A stretch of 64,000 bases of DNA, from NCBI RefSeq assembly GCF_002288185.1, contig NZ_CP016776.1:1116001-1180000 (forward strand), written 5' to 3'. Each line of letters starts with the position of its first letter. Within the stretch, counting starts at the first letter, position 1. Below the pieces are notes generated by a model. That model saw nothing but the letters and a program-made list of their open reading frames with translations. It was not told the origin of the DNA and did not search any database. Source of the DNA: Candidatus Planktophila vernalis. GTDB lineage: Bacteria > Actinomycetota > Actinomycetes > Nanopelagicales > Nanopelagicaceae. Positions 46,462 through 55,444 of this stretch are shown piece by piece. The translations under genes and the position numbers were made by a program.

Positions 46462-46938
46462 ATGAGCGCACAAACATGGTTAACGCAGGAAGCTGCAGAT
46501 CGTTTGCGCGCCGAATTAGAAAACCTAGAACAACATGGCCGCAAAGATGTCACAGCAAAGATTGAAGCTGCACGTGCTGAAGGTGACTTAAAAGAAAACG
46601 GTGGTTACCACGCAGCCCGCGATGAGCAGGGCAAGATGGAAGCGCGCATCCGCCAGCTCAAGCAGATGTTAGAAAATGCTCACATTGGAACTCCACCAGC
46701 TGCCGCCGATGGCAAAGTTGGCGCAGGCATGGTTGTAACAGCAGAGATTGCTGGAGATGAAATGAAGTTCTTACTGGGCTCACGCGAAATTGCTTCAGGA
46801 GACCTCGATGTTTATAGCGAGAAATCACCACTTGGTGCTGCAGTAATGGGCGCAGAGATTGGTGCAAGCGTTTCATACACCGCACCTAATGGGCGTGAGA
46901 TTAAAGTAGTAATTAAAGCTGCTGAGTTTTATTCTTAA
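46462..46938 (+). CDS. greA: Transcription elongation factor GreA
   Basis: This 158-aa factor restarts backtracked RNA polymerase by stimulating transcript cleavage. The N-terminal coiled coil includes WLTQEAADRLRAELENLE and the acidic tip GDLKENGGYHAARDEQGK with Asp and Glu; the C-terminal FKBP-like domain ends SYTAPNGREIKVVIKAAEFY. The length is normal. It lies 40 nt after DUF4307; its stop overlaps the convergent ABC permease stop (TTAA). Confidence 0.96.
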   Translation: MSAQTWLTQEAADRLRAELENLEQHGRKDVTAKIEAARAEGDLKENGGYHAARDEQGKMEARIRQLKQMLENAHIGTPPAAADGKVGAGMVVTAEIAGDEMKFLLGSREIASGDLDVYSEKSPLGAAVMGAEIGASVSYTAPNGREIKVVIKAAEFYS

Positions 46939-47729
46939 TTGGAAGTGTTTTTATACTTTCTAATACTCAGTGGAATAAATATCGCCATCAAAAGCACCAT
47001 ATAGAGCAACGATGTTTCTAGTGGGTGCTGGCTTGGCCAAGAGTTAGCTGTTGCCCCAAACTCATTTTTAAGACCAAATAACTGACGGCAAGCTGCAACC
47101 ATTGTTGAAACAGGGTTCCATTCCGCAAAGTACTGAAGCGCTTTAGGCATTCCAGTAGTTGGTGCAAAGGCATTTGAAAGAAAAGTCAGTGGGAAAGTAA
47201 CTAAGAAGCCCACACTCTGCACAGTTCGTGCCTCTTTAACGGCTAAGCCAACATAGATACCAATCCATGAGAGGGCATAACCAAACATAAACAGGAATAA
47301 GAAAGCTAAGAAGATTGAAAGAGCGCCTGATGTTGGACGCCAACCAACTGCATATCCAGCAGCTGCCATAACAGTTAAGACAAGAATGTTTAAAAGTGCA
47401 TCACCAAAGGTGCGACCAATAACTACTGCGCCTCTTGAAATTGGCAATGATCTAAAACGATCGATCAGGCCCTTCTTCATATCTTCAGCTAAGCCAACTG
47501 CAGTTGCTGCCAAGGTGAATGCAACGGTCTGAACGAAGATTCCAGGCATCAATAGCTGGACATAACCACCGGGTTGACCAGTTTCAATAGAGCCACCAAA
47601 TACAAAGCGGAAAAGGAGTACAAACATCACTGGCTGAATCGTTGAGAAAACAAGAAGTTCAGGGATTCGGGCAAGCTGGAGCAGTTGTCGCTTAGTAATT
47701 GTCATGACATCGCTGATGACGTATTTCAT
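46935..47729 (-). CDS. ABC-2 type exporter permease (DrrB-like)
   Basis: This 264-aa membrane protein has six hydrophobic segments and the ABC-2 pattern: an N-terminal cytosolic stretch (DVMTITKRQLLQLARIPEL), FSTIQPVMFVLLFRFVFGG, and GLAEDMKKGLIDRFRSLPIS (the coupling-helix region), then FLSNAFAPTTGMPKALQYFA. It should pair with the ATPase encoded upstream by overlapping ATGA. Substrates of DrrAB-type exporters range from antibiotics to envelope lipids; none can be chosen here. Confidence 0.88.
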   Translation of the reverse strand: MKYVISDVMTITKRQLLQLARIPELLVFSTIQPVMFVLLFRFVFGGSIETGQPGGYVQLLMPGIFVQTVAFTLAATAVGLAEDMKKGLIDRFRSLPISRGAVVIGRTFGDALLNILVLTVMAAAGYAVGWRPTSGALSIFLAFLFLFMFGYALSWIGIYVGLAVKEARTVQSVGFLVTFPLTFLSNAFAPTTGMPKALQYFAEWNPVSTMVAACRQLFGLKNEFGATANSWPSQHPLETSLLYMVLLMAIFIPLSIRKYKNTSN

Positions 47730-48709
47730 TTCTTGCCCCCTCTCTTTTTCTTTACGGGCTGGGCAATAACTTCATCTTCTGCCACATGGCCGGTAAGAGA
47801 TAAGAACACATCATCTAGTGAAGGGCGCTTGAGAGCAATATCAAGGGGATGGATTTTCGCCTCATCCAGAGCGCGCAACGCCTCCATAAGAGCAATCGAG
47901 CCAGTTGAAACTGGTGCTGAAATTGTGCGCACATCCGTATGAATTGCACTTGTGCTGATTCGAGAAACAATCTCTTGAGTTTTGGTGATATCAGCGTTCT
48001 CAACGGTTATCTCTAAGCGTTCTCCGCCGACTTCCTTTTTCAAAGCATCTGAAGTTCCACGGGCAATTACTTTTCCGTGATCAATCACAGCAATCTCATC
48101 AGCTAACTGATCGGCTTCTTCTAGGTATTGAGTTGTAAGTAGAAGTGTTACGCCGCCTTTTACTAGTTCCTGAATCACCTCCCACATCTCTTGGCGACCA
48201 CGTGGATCAAGGCCTGTAGTTGGTTCATCGAGGAAGAGAACTTTTGGTTGCACAATTAAAGATGCAGCTAAATCTAAACGGCGGCGCATTCCACCAGAAT
48301 AAGTTTTGATGGGACGGCGTGCACTATCAGTGAGTGAGAATCTCTCAAGCAATTCATCAGCACGTTTAATGGAGGCAGTTTTGCCTAAGTGATACAAACG
48401 ACCAAACATTACTAAGTTATCCCAGCCAGTTAATGTCTCATCAACTGCTGCATATTGACCTGATAAACCAATTAACTCACGTACTTTGTCAGGATGCTTG
48501 GCTACATCGATTCCTGCAACAGTTGCAATGCCTGAATCAGGTTTTAATAACGTTGCGAGAATTCTCACAGTTGTTGTTTTGCCTGCACCATTGGGGCCTA
48601 ATACGCCTAAAACGGTGCCTTCTTCAACATCAAGAGAGAGATCATCTAATGCTTTGACCTCGCCGTTGCGATAGGTCTTGACTAGATGTTCGGCTATTAC
48701 TGACTTCAC
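47726..48709 (-). CDS. ABC-2 type exporter ATPase (DrrA-like)
   Basis: This 327-aa ATPase has Walker A GPNGAGKTTTVRI, Q-loop GLSGQYAAVDETLTG, signature YSGGMRRRLDLAASL, Walker B VLFLDEPTTGLDPRGRQ and the His switch TTQYLEEADQLADEIAV. About 100 C-terminal residues after the ATPase core form the DrrA-type extension (EGxDVFL-like PSLDDVFLSLTGH). The GTG start at 48709 is leaderless, with TAAGAT 6 nt upstream on the minus strand. It is the partner of the permease at 46935-47729. Confidence 0.93.
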   Translation of the reverse strand: MKSVIAEHLVKTYRNGEVKALDDLSLDVEEGTVLGVLGPNGAGKTTTVRILATLLKPDSGIATVAGIDVAKHPDKVRELIGLSGQYAAVDETLTGWDNLVMFGRLYHLGKTASIKRADELLERFSLTDSARRPIKTYSGGMRRRLDLAASLIVQPKVLFLDEPTTGLDPRGRQEMWEVIQELVKGGVTLLLTTQYLEEADQLADEIAVIDHGKVIARGTSDALKKEVGGERLEITVENADITKTQEIVSRISTSAIHTDVRTISAPVSTGSIALMEALRALDEAKIHPLDIALKRPSLDDVFLSLTGHVAEDEVIAQPVKKKRGGKK

Positions 48710-48713
48710 CCAC

Positions 48714-48721
48714 TAATCTTA
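48714..48721. promoter_or_regulatory. Overlapping divergent -10 boxes (ABC exporter / MFS leader ORF)
   Basis: TAATCTTA contains TAATCT on the plus strand (48714-48719), 7 nt before the leader-ORF ATG at 48727, and TAAGAT on the minus strand (48716-48721), 6 nt before the ABC ATPase GTG at 48709. The two boxes share four bases, so polymerase could bind in only one direction at a time. Confidence 0.6.
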
Positions 48722-48726
48722 CCCTT

Positions 48727-48801
48727 ATGTCCAAAAACTCCCCAATAAATGCATCCCATGCTGCAGCAGGTGGAGATGCAGCAGGAAAAGCACTGGGTTA
48801 A
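48727..48801 (+). CDS. 24-codon leader ORF upstream of the MFS gene
   Basis: A short frame, MSKNSPINASHAAAGG followed by DAAGKALG, starts at ATG 48727 (leaderless, TAATCT 7 nt upstream). Its TAA overlaps the MFS ATG by one base (TAATG). A hairpin (TGCATC-CCA, loop with the palindrome TGCTGCAGCA, TGG-A-GATGCA; 48750-48780) sits inside it. The MFS gene has no close SD of its own, so reinitiation from this ORF is plausible. It could be a translational leader peptide or simply provide coupling. Confidence 0.5.
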   Translation: MSKNSPINASHAAAGGDAAGKALG

Positions 48802-50024
48802 TGCAATCTCCATTTAAGGACCTACCGCGTGAAGTATCCATACTTGTCGCGGCATCCTTTTTTGTAGCAGTTGGCTTTGGCATCGTATTACCGGCAATCC
48901 CAGTTTTTGCTAAGTCTTTTGGGGTAAATAACGCTGCAATTGGCTTAATGGTCTCTGCTTTTGCAATCACTCGCTTTGCCTCTGGATTAATCTCTGGCAC
49001 CTTGGTCGATAAGTTTGGTGAGCGCGCAGTCTTTTCATCTGGCGTGTTTATGGTTGCACTCTTCACATTCTTAGCTGGCCTTTCACAAAGCTATGAACAA
49101 CTTCTCTTTTTCCGCGCAGCGGGTGGTCTTGGTTCATCAATGTTTTCTGTGGCTGCAGGTTCTGTGATTCTGCGATCTGTTGATGATGCAAATCGTGGTC
49201 GGGCACAATCGGTCTATCAAGGTTCCTTTCTTCTAGGTGGTATCGCTGGTCCTGCCATTGGTGGATTACTTTCAGTAATCTCCCTTCGAGCACCCTTCTT
49301 TGTCTATTCAGGACTATTACTGTGTTCTGGAATGGTTGCATTCTTTTTCCTTAAAGGCGACAAGATAGGAAAAGAAGATAAGAACGCAGACATATCTGAG
49401 CACACCACTGTGCGCGAAGCGTTAGCTATGAAGCCTTACCGAATCGCACTTGTATTGTCATTTATTGGTGCTTGGGTCTTCTTTGGATTGCGCGCTTCAA
49501 TTTTGCCAATCTTTGTTACAGAAGAGTTGAACTCCACAACCGCAGTTGTTGGTTATGGCCTTGCCCTCTCTGCAGTGGTTCAGGGCGTAATTCTCCTGAA
49601 AGCTGGCAGATACTCTGATGAAAAAGGGCGCCGTGCTGCATCAATCATCGGTGCACAAGTTGTCTTGCTCGGAGTTCTCTTACTTACATTCTCAGTTAAC
49701 TTCTGGATGTTTTTGCTTTCAATGGCAGTTCTTGGATTTGGCGGGGCTTTTATTTCAATCACTCCTGCCAGCATCGTGGGCGATGTTATTAAGGGCAAAG
49801 GCGGTAAGGTAATTGCTATCTTCCAAATGGCAGGTGATGCCGGAATGATGGTTGGACCAATCATTATTGGCGCTGTTTCAGATCTCTTTTCCTATCGCGC
49901 AGCATTTGGTATGTCAGCTGCCATCTTTGTTATTGCACTTGTCTTGGTCTATCAAATACCAGAGACTAGAAATGTAGAAGGGCCCCAGGTTAAAAACCTG
50001 AGGCCCCTCGATGAAGATCTGTAA
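48801..50024 (+). CDS. Major facilitator superfamily transporter (drug:H+ antiporter-like)
   Basis: This 407-aa protein has 12 predicted membrane helices. Helix 1 region ASFFVAVGFGIVLPAIPVFA and the loop-2 motif GTLVDKFGERAVFSSGVFMV (GxLxD-R-like) mark a proton antiporter; motif C-like FRAAGGLGSSMFSVAAGSVI and FQMAGDAGMMVGPIIIGAVS lie further on. MFS drug exporters such as the MdtG/TetA-like group have this pattern. It lies divergent from a DrrAB-like ABC exporter. Translation probably couples to the 24-codon ORF. The stop abuts the convergent Bax-inhibitor gene. Confidence 0.88.
   Translation: MQSPFKDLPREVSILVAASFFVAVGFGIVLPAIPVFAKSFGVNNAAIGLMVSAFAITRFASGLISGTLVDKFGERAVFSSGVFMVALFTFLAGLSQSYEQLLFFRAAGGLGSSMFSVAAGSVILRSVDDANRGRAQSVYQGSFLLGGIAGPAIGGLLSVISLRAPFFVYSGLLLCSGMVAFFFLKGDKIGKEDKNADISEHTTVREALAMKPYRIALVLSFIGAWVFFGLRASILPIFVTEELNSTTAVVGYGLALSAVVQGVILLKAGRYSDEKGRRAASIIGAQVVLLGVLLLTFSVNFWMFLLSMAVLGFGGAFISITPASIVGDVIKGKGGKVIAIFQMAGDAGMMVGPIIIGAVSDLFSYRAAFGMSAAIFVIALVLVYQIPETRNVEGPQVKNLRPLDEDL
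49980..50006. terminator. Hairpin inside the 3' end of the MFS gene (possible terminator)
   Basis: GGGCCCCAGGTT, loop AAA, AACCTGAGGCCC gives a 12-bp stem with one mismatch, ending 18 nt before the MFS stop. No U tract follows on the plus strand. It may act as a bidirectional terminator or 3' stability element for two genes whose stops abut. Confidence 0.35.
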
Positions 50025-50810
50025 TTAGTCGTTGCCGCGCAAGATTGAAAGCAGACGCAGAACTTCTAGATATAGCCACACGATTGTGACCATCAAACCA
50101 AAGGCAGCACGCCATGACTCTGATTCTGGAGCTCCGGCATTGATTCCCTTTTGAATCTGATCAAAATCTAGAATCAAGAAGAAGCTAGCAAGAACCATTC
50201 CACCTGCAGCCATGATTAAACCAAGACCACCGATGTTATAGATGCTTGCACCAAAGAATGAACCAACAAATGAAAGCAGTGCCAGTACTAAGTAACCGAT
50301 TAATGCAGTCATGAGCACCTTGGTGAACTTAGGTGTCACACGGATGCGTCCGCTCTTATAAGCAAAGAGCATTCCAGTGAATGCACAGATAGTTACGATG
50401 ATTGCTTGGCTAACAATTCCTGAATATGCAGAGTTGTATATGTTGCTAATTGTTCCAAGTGCTAAACCTTGAAAAGCTGCATAGGCAATTGCTAACGCTG
50501 GCTTAACGGTTTTGCTAAAGCTGTTGACCATGGCAAGTGCGAAACCACCAAAGACACCGAGCATCATTGCCCCGCCGCCTAGGTTAAGTGTCCATGCAAC
50601 TGCGCCAACGGAAACTAGAACTGCAAATAAAATTCCTGTGCGAGTGACTACATCGTCAATCGTCATGCGACCTGTGCGCAGTGAAGATGCAGCAGGTGCG
50701 TTATAAAGATCTTCCATCGCTGCTGGGTCTGAGTTAATTGTGCTCGGATCAAATGCAGCGTATCCACGCTGATTAAACGCCCGTCCAAGAACAGGGTTTG
50801 AACTGCGCAT
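50025..50810 (-). CDS. Bax inhibitor-1/YccA-family membrane protein
   Basis: This 261-aa protein has a cytosolic N-terminus (MRSSNPVLGRAFNQRGYAAF) and seven membrane helices. Family features include FAVLVSVGAVAWTL, FQGLALGTISNIYNSAYSGI and the C-terminal acidic-helix pattern FFLILDFDQIQKGINAGAPE followed by WLYLEVLRLLSIL. Members are proposed pH-dependent calcium leak channels; the role in bacteria is unclear. I chose the ATG at 50810 with AGGAGAG 7 nt upstream over a start nine residues earlier. Confidence 0.88.
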   Translation of the reverse strand: MRSSNPVLGRAFNQRGYAAFDPSTINSDPAAMEDLYNAPAASSLRTGRMTIDDVVTRTGILFAVLVSVGAVAWTLNLGGGAMMLGVFGGFALAMVNSFSKTVKPALAIAYAAFQGLALGTISNIYNSAYSGIVSQAIIVTICAFTGMLFAYKSGRIRVTPKFTKVLMTALIGYLVLALLSFVGSFFGASIYNIGGLGLIMAAGGMVLASFFLILDFDQIQKGINAGAPESESWRAAFGLMVTIVWLYLEVLRLLSILRGND

Positions 50811-50904
50811 ATCTTTTCTCTCCTTTTGTAGTGCCACCAGAACCTCTGGTGGTTTTCATGCATAACAAGTTTAGGGCCTGGAAGATTCCCGGGCGATACG
50901 AAGA

Positions 50905-50980
50905 TGGTGCCCCGAGTGGGGGTCGAACCCACACTGGGAGGATTTTAAGTCCTCTGCCTCTGCCATTGGGCTATCGGGGC
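50905..50980 (-). tRNA. tRNA with anticodon UAA (nominally Leu), class-I short variable arm
   Basis: A complete cloverleaf on the minus strand: acceptor GCCCCGA/TCGGGGC (7 bp), a D arm with GCC/GGC around CAATGGCAGA, anticodon stem GAGGA/TCCTC with loop CTTAAAA (anticodon TAA, 50945-50947), a 5-nt variable region CCAGT, T stem GTGGG/CCCAC with TTCGACC, discriminator A and encoded CCA. UAA should read the Leu codon UUA. Leu tRNAs are normally class II with a long variable arm, which is absent here. A tRNA gene next to ppx/gppA and eno is, as far as I recall, conserved in Actinobacteria. Confidence 0.9.
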
Positions 50981-51011
50981 CACGTGCAAGGGGTAAATCT
51001 ACCCTGCTTTT

Positions 51012-51932
51012 CTAAGCGCCCTTTCCAGCTAATGAACGGGCTATTCCATCCAAGATATCTGATTCAGATGCCACAAATTCACTTGCCCCAGTTGCGCTCA
51101 TGATCTCTGAAAGAACTAACGCACCTGCAGGAATCACATCTACTCGACCTGGATGCATATAACCAAGAGTTAAACGTTCTTCTCGGGTTTTGGTTAAAAA
51201 CATTTGTGAAGTTTCATGAACTTGCTGGGCAGTAATTCTGGATAAGTGAATTGCGTAGCGGTCATATTCAGATAAATTCAACGCCGCAGCTGCAACTGTG
51301 GTTGCTGTGCCGGCAACTGCGATTAAGGTCTTGGCTTTTGTAATAGGAACGATGCTGGCAGCCTTTGCAATCGCCTCAACAATATCGGCTCGTGCTGCAT
51401 CTACTTGTGATTGTTGTGCAGGATCATGTGCAAAGTGGCGCTCAGTCATTCTCACACAACCGATGTTGACTGACTTTGCAGATTTAACGCTTGTTGTGCC
51501 AAAAACAAACTCAGTTGATCCGCCGCCAATATCAACGACAAGAAAAGGACCATCAGATGGATGGAAATCTTGGATTGCTCCAGCAAAAGAAAGTGCTGCT
51601 TCTTCATCCCCACTAATTACTTCAGGTTCAATCCCCAAGCGTTCGCGCACTCCATCAACAAAGAGATGCCGATTAGTTGCATCGCGTGTGGCACTTGTTG
51701 CACAAAAACGAATCTTTTCAACTCCGCGCTTTGCAATCTCTGCTGCGAATTTATCAACAGCTGCCAATGTGCGAGTAATTGCATCTGGGTGGAACTGCCC
51801 GGTTTCATCAACTCCTTGGCCTAAGCGAACGATCTCCATTGTGCGCAGAACTTCACGAAAGCTCTCGCCCTCAATATCTGCAATCAGTAAACGTATTGAG
51901 TTAGTGCCGCAATCAATGGCTGCTACTCGCAT
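51012..51932 (-). CDS. Ppx/GppA family exopolyphosphatase
   Basis: This 306-aa protein belongs to the ASKHA superfamily and hydrolyses polyphosphate or pppGpp. Motifs: VAAIDCGTNSIRLLIADI (phosphate 1), FCATSATRDATNRHLFVDGV, ISGDEEAALSFAGA, LVVDIGGGSTEFVFG (phosphate 2) and a C-terminal HPGRVDVIPAGALVL. Only the ~300-aa core is present, as usual in Actinobacteria. The ATG at 51932 overlaps the DUF501 stop by 10 nt; the longer frame starting at 51950 is less likely. It belongs to the eno-ftsB-DUF501-ppx run. Confidence 0.92.
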   Translation of the reverse strand: MRVAAIDCGTNSIRLLIADIEGESFREVLRTMEIVRLGQGVDETGQFHPDAITRTLAAVDKFAAEIAKRGVEKIRFCATSATRDATNRHLFVDGVRERLGIEPEVISGDEEAALSFAGAIQDFHPSDGPFLVVDIGGGSTEFVFGTTSVKSAKSVNIGCVRMTERHFAHDPAQQSQVDAARADIVEAIAKAASIVPITKAKTLIAVAGTATTVAAAALNLSEYDRYAIHLSRITAQQVHETSQMFLTKTREERLTLGYMHPGRVDVIPAGALVLSEIMSATGASEFVASESDILDGIARSLAGKGA

Positions 51933-52468
51933 GGATTGCCTTCCCACCACTTGGGCAGTTTTGCTAGCGCTTCATCGCCTAATGGGTTCACATCTGGGCC
52001 GGCTGAAAGTGAGTGGGCAATAAGTGAGTGCAGGCATTTCACGCGATTTGGCATTCCACCTGCAGATACGTTTTCTACTTCAGCAACATCAATACCAAGA
52101 GCTGATCGAGCTGCAATGTAGTCATCATGAGCTGCGTGATAAGCCCCAGCAAGTTCGGCGTCAGTTTCTAATCGCTCATTCATCTGACCCATTAAGCCCG
52201 TTGTTTCAAGGGTTGAAATTGCTGCAGTTAAACGCGGGCAGGTTGCGTAATAGAAAGTAGGGAAAGGCGTGCCATCGGCAAGACGCGGTGGTGTTTCAAC
52301 GACTGCGGGTTTGCCACAAGGACAGCGGTAAGCAATTGCATGAACGTCACGAGGTGTGCGGCCCAATTGAATTTCAATGCAATCTAAATCTGCTTGTGTG
52401 ACTTCGCGCAAAGCATTAACCCGCTTCTGTAATGGATGCGATAAGTCTTGAATACCAAGGTTGGCCAT
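51923..52468 (-). CDS. DUF501 family protein
   Basis: This 181-aa protein has the DUF501 layout: CIEIQLGRTPRDVHAIAYRC, PCGKPAVVETPPRLADGTPF, PTFYYATCPRLTAAISTLE and GGMPNRVKCLHSLIAHSLS. Conserved Cys/His pairs (C-P-C-G, TCP, KCLH) could bind metal. Its function is unknown; it sits between ftsB and ppx/gppA across Actinobacteria. It overlaps ftsB by 53 nt at its start and ppx at its end, so the start may be slightly downstream. Confidence 0.9.
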   Translation of the reverse strand: MANLGIQDLSHPLQKRVNALREVTQADLDCIEIQLGRTPRDVHAIAYRCPCGKPAVVETPPRLADGTPFPTFYYATCPRLTAAISTLETTGLMGQMNERLETDAELAGAYHAAHDDYIAARSALGIDVAEVENVSAGGMPNRVKCLHSLIAHSLSAGPDVNPLGDEALAKLPKWWEGNPCE

Positions 52469-52814
52469 CTGTTAGGGAGTTGGCGACCTTAGTGCCCTCA
52501 TCTGTATTTGATGCAGTTCCATTTTCAGTCACTATGTATTGACGCTCTCCAGGTAATACAAAGTGCAAACGCTCACGAGCTTGAGATTTAATGTATTCAG
52601 GGTCTTGCCATAAGAGAAGTTCTTGGCGCGCGGCTTCTAGCGCTTTGTTATCTGAAGCTAACTGTGAATTAAGTGCGCTGATTTGTGCTCGCTGGGTGAA
52701 GTAGTGCTTCACGGGAGGTGCAATGGCTAGAGCCAATATAAAAAATATTGTCCATAACGCCAATGCACGCCCCGAATTGCGCCGACTTCTAAAACTTAAT
52801 TGTCGACGCGCCAC
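52416..52814 (-). CDS. ftsB: FtsB/DivIC-like septum formation initiator
   Basis: This 132-aa bitopic division protein has a short basic cytosolic N-terminus (RRQLSFRSRRNSGRALAL), one membrane helix (about residues 22-38) and a periplasmic coiled coil (AQISALNSQLASDNKALEAA) ending in the conserved DPEYIKSQARERLHFVLPGE. It would link the FtsQLB complex to septal peptidoglycan synthesis. It lies 8 nt after eno. The tail (about residues 100-132) overlaps the DUF501 start. Confidence 0.9.
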   Translation of the reverse strand: MARRQLSFRSRRNSGRALALWTIFFILALAIAPPVKHYFTQRAQISALNSQLASDNKALEAARQELLLWQDPEYIKSQARERLHFVLPGERQYIVTENGTASNTDEGTKVANSLTDGQPWYSRLIASITEAG

Positions 52815-52822
52815 AAAATCAC

Positions 52823-54115
<1,293 letters not shown>

Positions 54116-54179
54116 TCACTTACACATTTTGTGCCGTAGACCTCAACGCTGAAATCGCACAATCTTTACTGGACTAATC

Positions 54180-54830
54180 CTACCGTGCCTCGATAGCGCT
54201 CACTTGTTCGCTTAACTTCAACGCCTCTTTGCGCAGGGCCGCCTCAGCATCTATTCCATTGGCGTGGGCCCATGCAATAACGGCCAGCAATGCCTGACCT
54301 ACGGCGCCTTCATCAGCATCCCCACTTATGTCAGCAAGTGATGGGGTGTGCAGATCAACGTTGTATTTTTCGGCGCGATATAAAAGCTTTTCAATTAAGG
54401 GCAACGCTGGCTGTGCCATTGCGATCCCATCAAGGGCTGATGTGCGGCCCTTTTCTTTCTTTTTAATATCTTCCCAGTTTTGCAAAACATCTTCTGAAGT
54501 TTTTACTTCAACTCCAGCAAAGACATGAGGATGGCGCCTAATCAACTTATCAGCGATGCCTTGAGCAACATCTTCAATTGAAAATGGATCACTTGGATGA
54601 TCTTCGGCTATACGTGCATGGAAATAGACCTGTAGTAATACATCGCCGAGTTCTTCGCGCATATCAACGCGATCACCACCTGCTACAGCATCGACAAATT
54701 CATAGGACTCTTCTAACAGATACTTAAGAAGTGACTCATGCGTTTGTTCTGCATCCCAAGGACAACCCCCAGGAGAGCGCAGTTGGTTCATAACCTCAAC
54801 TAAGCGTTGAAGCTGTGAACCCTGCATCAT
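54180..54830 (-). CDS. mazG: Nucleoside triphosphate pyrophosphohydrolase MazG
   Basis: This 216-aa house-cleaning NTPase has LRSPGGCPWDAEQTHESLLK, LEESYEFVDAV and the metal-binding E-x2-E...E-x2-D pattern in MREELGDVLLQVYFHARIAE. It is shorter than the duplicated E. coli MazG (about 263 aa); a second degenerate half is seen in LIRRHPHVFAGVEV and EDIKKKEKG. It follows the SurA-like lipoprotein gene by 11 nt; the 79-bp gap before eno contains nothing further that I recognise. Confidence 0.92.
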   Translation of the reverse strand: MMQGSQLQRLVEVMNQLRSPGGCPWDAEQTHESLLKYLLEESYEFVDAVAGGDRVDMREELGDVLLQVYFHARIAEDHPSDPFSIEDVAQGIADKLIRRHPHVFAGVEVKTSEDVLQNWEDIKKKEKGRTSALDGIAMAQPALPLIEKLLYRAEKYNVDLHTPSLADISGDADEGAVGQALLAVIAWAHANGIDAEAALRKEALKLSEQVSAIEAR

Positions 54831-54841
54831 CGCCTAAATCT

Positions 54842-55444
54842 TTACTCTGTTGGAGTTACAGCAGTACCTGCTGCATCTGAGGCAACAATGTCGGCAATTG
54901 TGGGATCCCACTTGCCATAACGTGGGTTAACAGTCACACCTAGTTCTTTAGCTTTAGCAACAACAAGCTTTGAAATTTGTGCACCCATGTCAGCTTCACT
55001 TACTCCTGCAGCTGTTAGTGCTTGAGTAATCTTGTCTGAAAGTGAAATCGCTTCGATGTATTGATCAAAATCCTTTGGAGCAATTCCTGCACCAACAAGT
55101 GCGTTTGGAAGTGCTTCTTCCCCACCTACCTGGTCAATAATGCTTTGGCGGCGTGTATCAATTTCTGCCTTTGAGACTGAAAGTTTGATTTCTTTTCCAA
55201 CTTCACGCAGTAGAGCAGTCAACAAGTGAAAACGAAGTTGACCACGGTTGAGAACTTCACCAGTTTCTAGTTGCATTTGTGAAGTGTCAACACCTTGGCG
55301 CGCAGCAAGAATTGCATCAATGCTGCCTTGCACTGTGGCTTGTGAAATCTTTGTACTGCCTAGAGTTGCTGCAGAACCAACTTGGGAACATCCAGTTAGT
55401 AGGAGCGTGGTTGCAACGGCTACAAGGGCCAGAATCTTCTTCAC
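54842..55444 (-). CDS. SurA N-terminal-like lipoprotein
   Basis: This 200-aa exported protein has a lipobox signal peptide (MKKILALVAVATTLLLTGC; lipidated Cys19). The mature part has the SurA-N pattern: ISQATVQGSIDAILA, a helix with LLREVGKEIKLSVSKAEIDT, and DQYIEAISLSDKITQALTAAG, ending in a putative PPIase-like remnant (VNPRYGKWDPT). It is likely a membrane-attached chaperone. It starts at the mfd stop with a 1-nt overlap and precedes mazG, the order conserved in Actinobacteria. Confidence 0.85.
   Translation of the reverse strand: MKKILALVAVATTLLLTGCSQVGSAATLGSTKISQATVQGSIDAILAARQGVDTSQMQLETGEVLNRGQLRFHLLTALLREVGKEIKLSVSKAEIDTRRQSIIDQVGGEEALPNALVGAGIAPKDFDQYIEAISLSDKITQALTAAGVSEADMGAQISKLVVAKAKELGVTVNPRYGKWDPTIADIVASDAAGTAVTPTE

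Noticed and set aside
50905-50980. tRNA pseudogene
   Set aside because: All stems are fully paired, U33, A73 and the TTCGACC T-loop are intact and CCA is encoded, so decay is unlikely despite the odd class.
51298-52023. 241-codon open frame on the plus strand
   Set aside because: Antisense shadow of ppx/gppA and DUF501, both clearly recognisable; composition is not protein-like.
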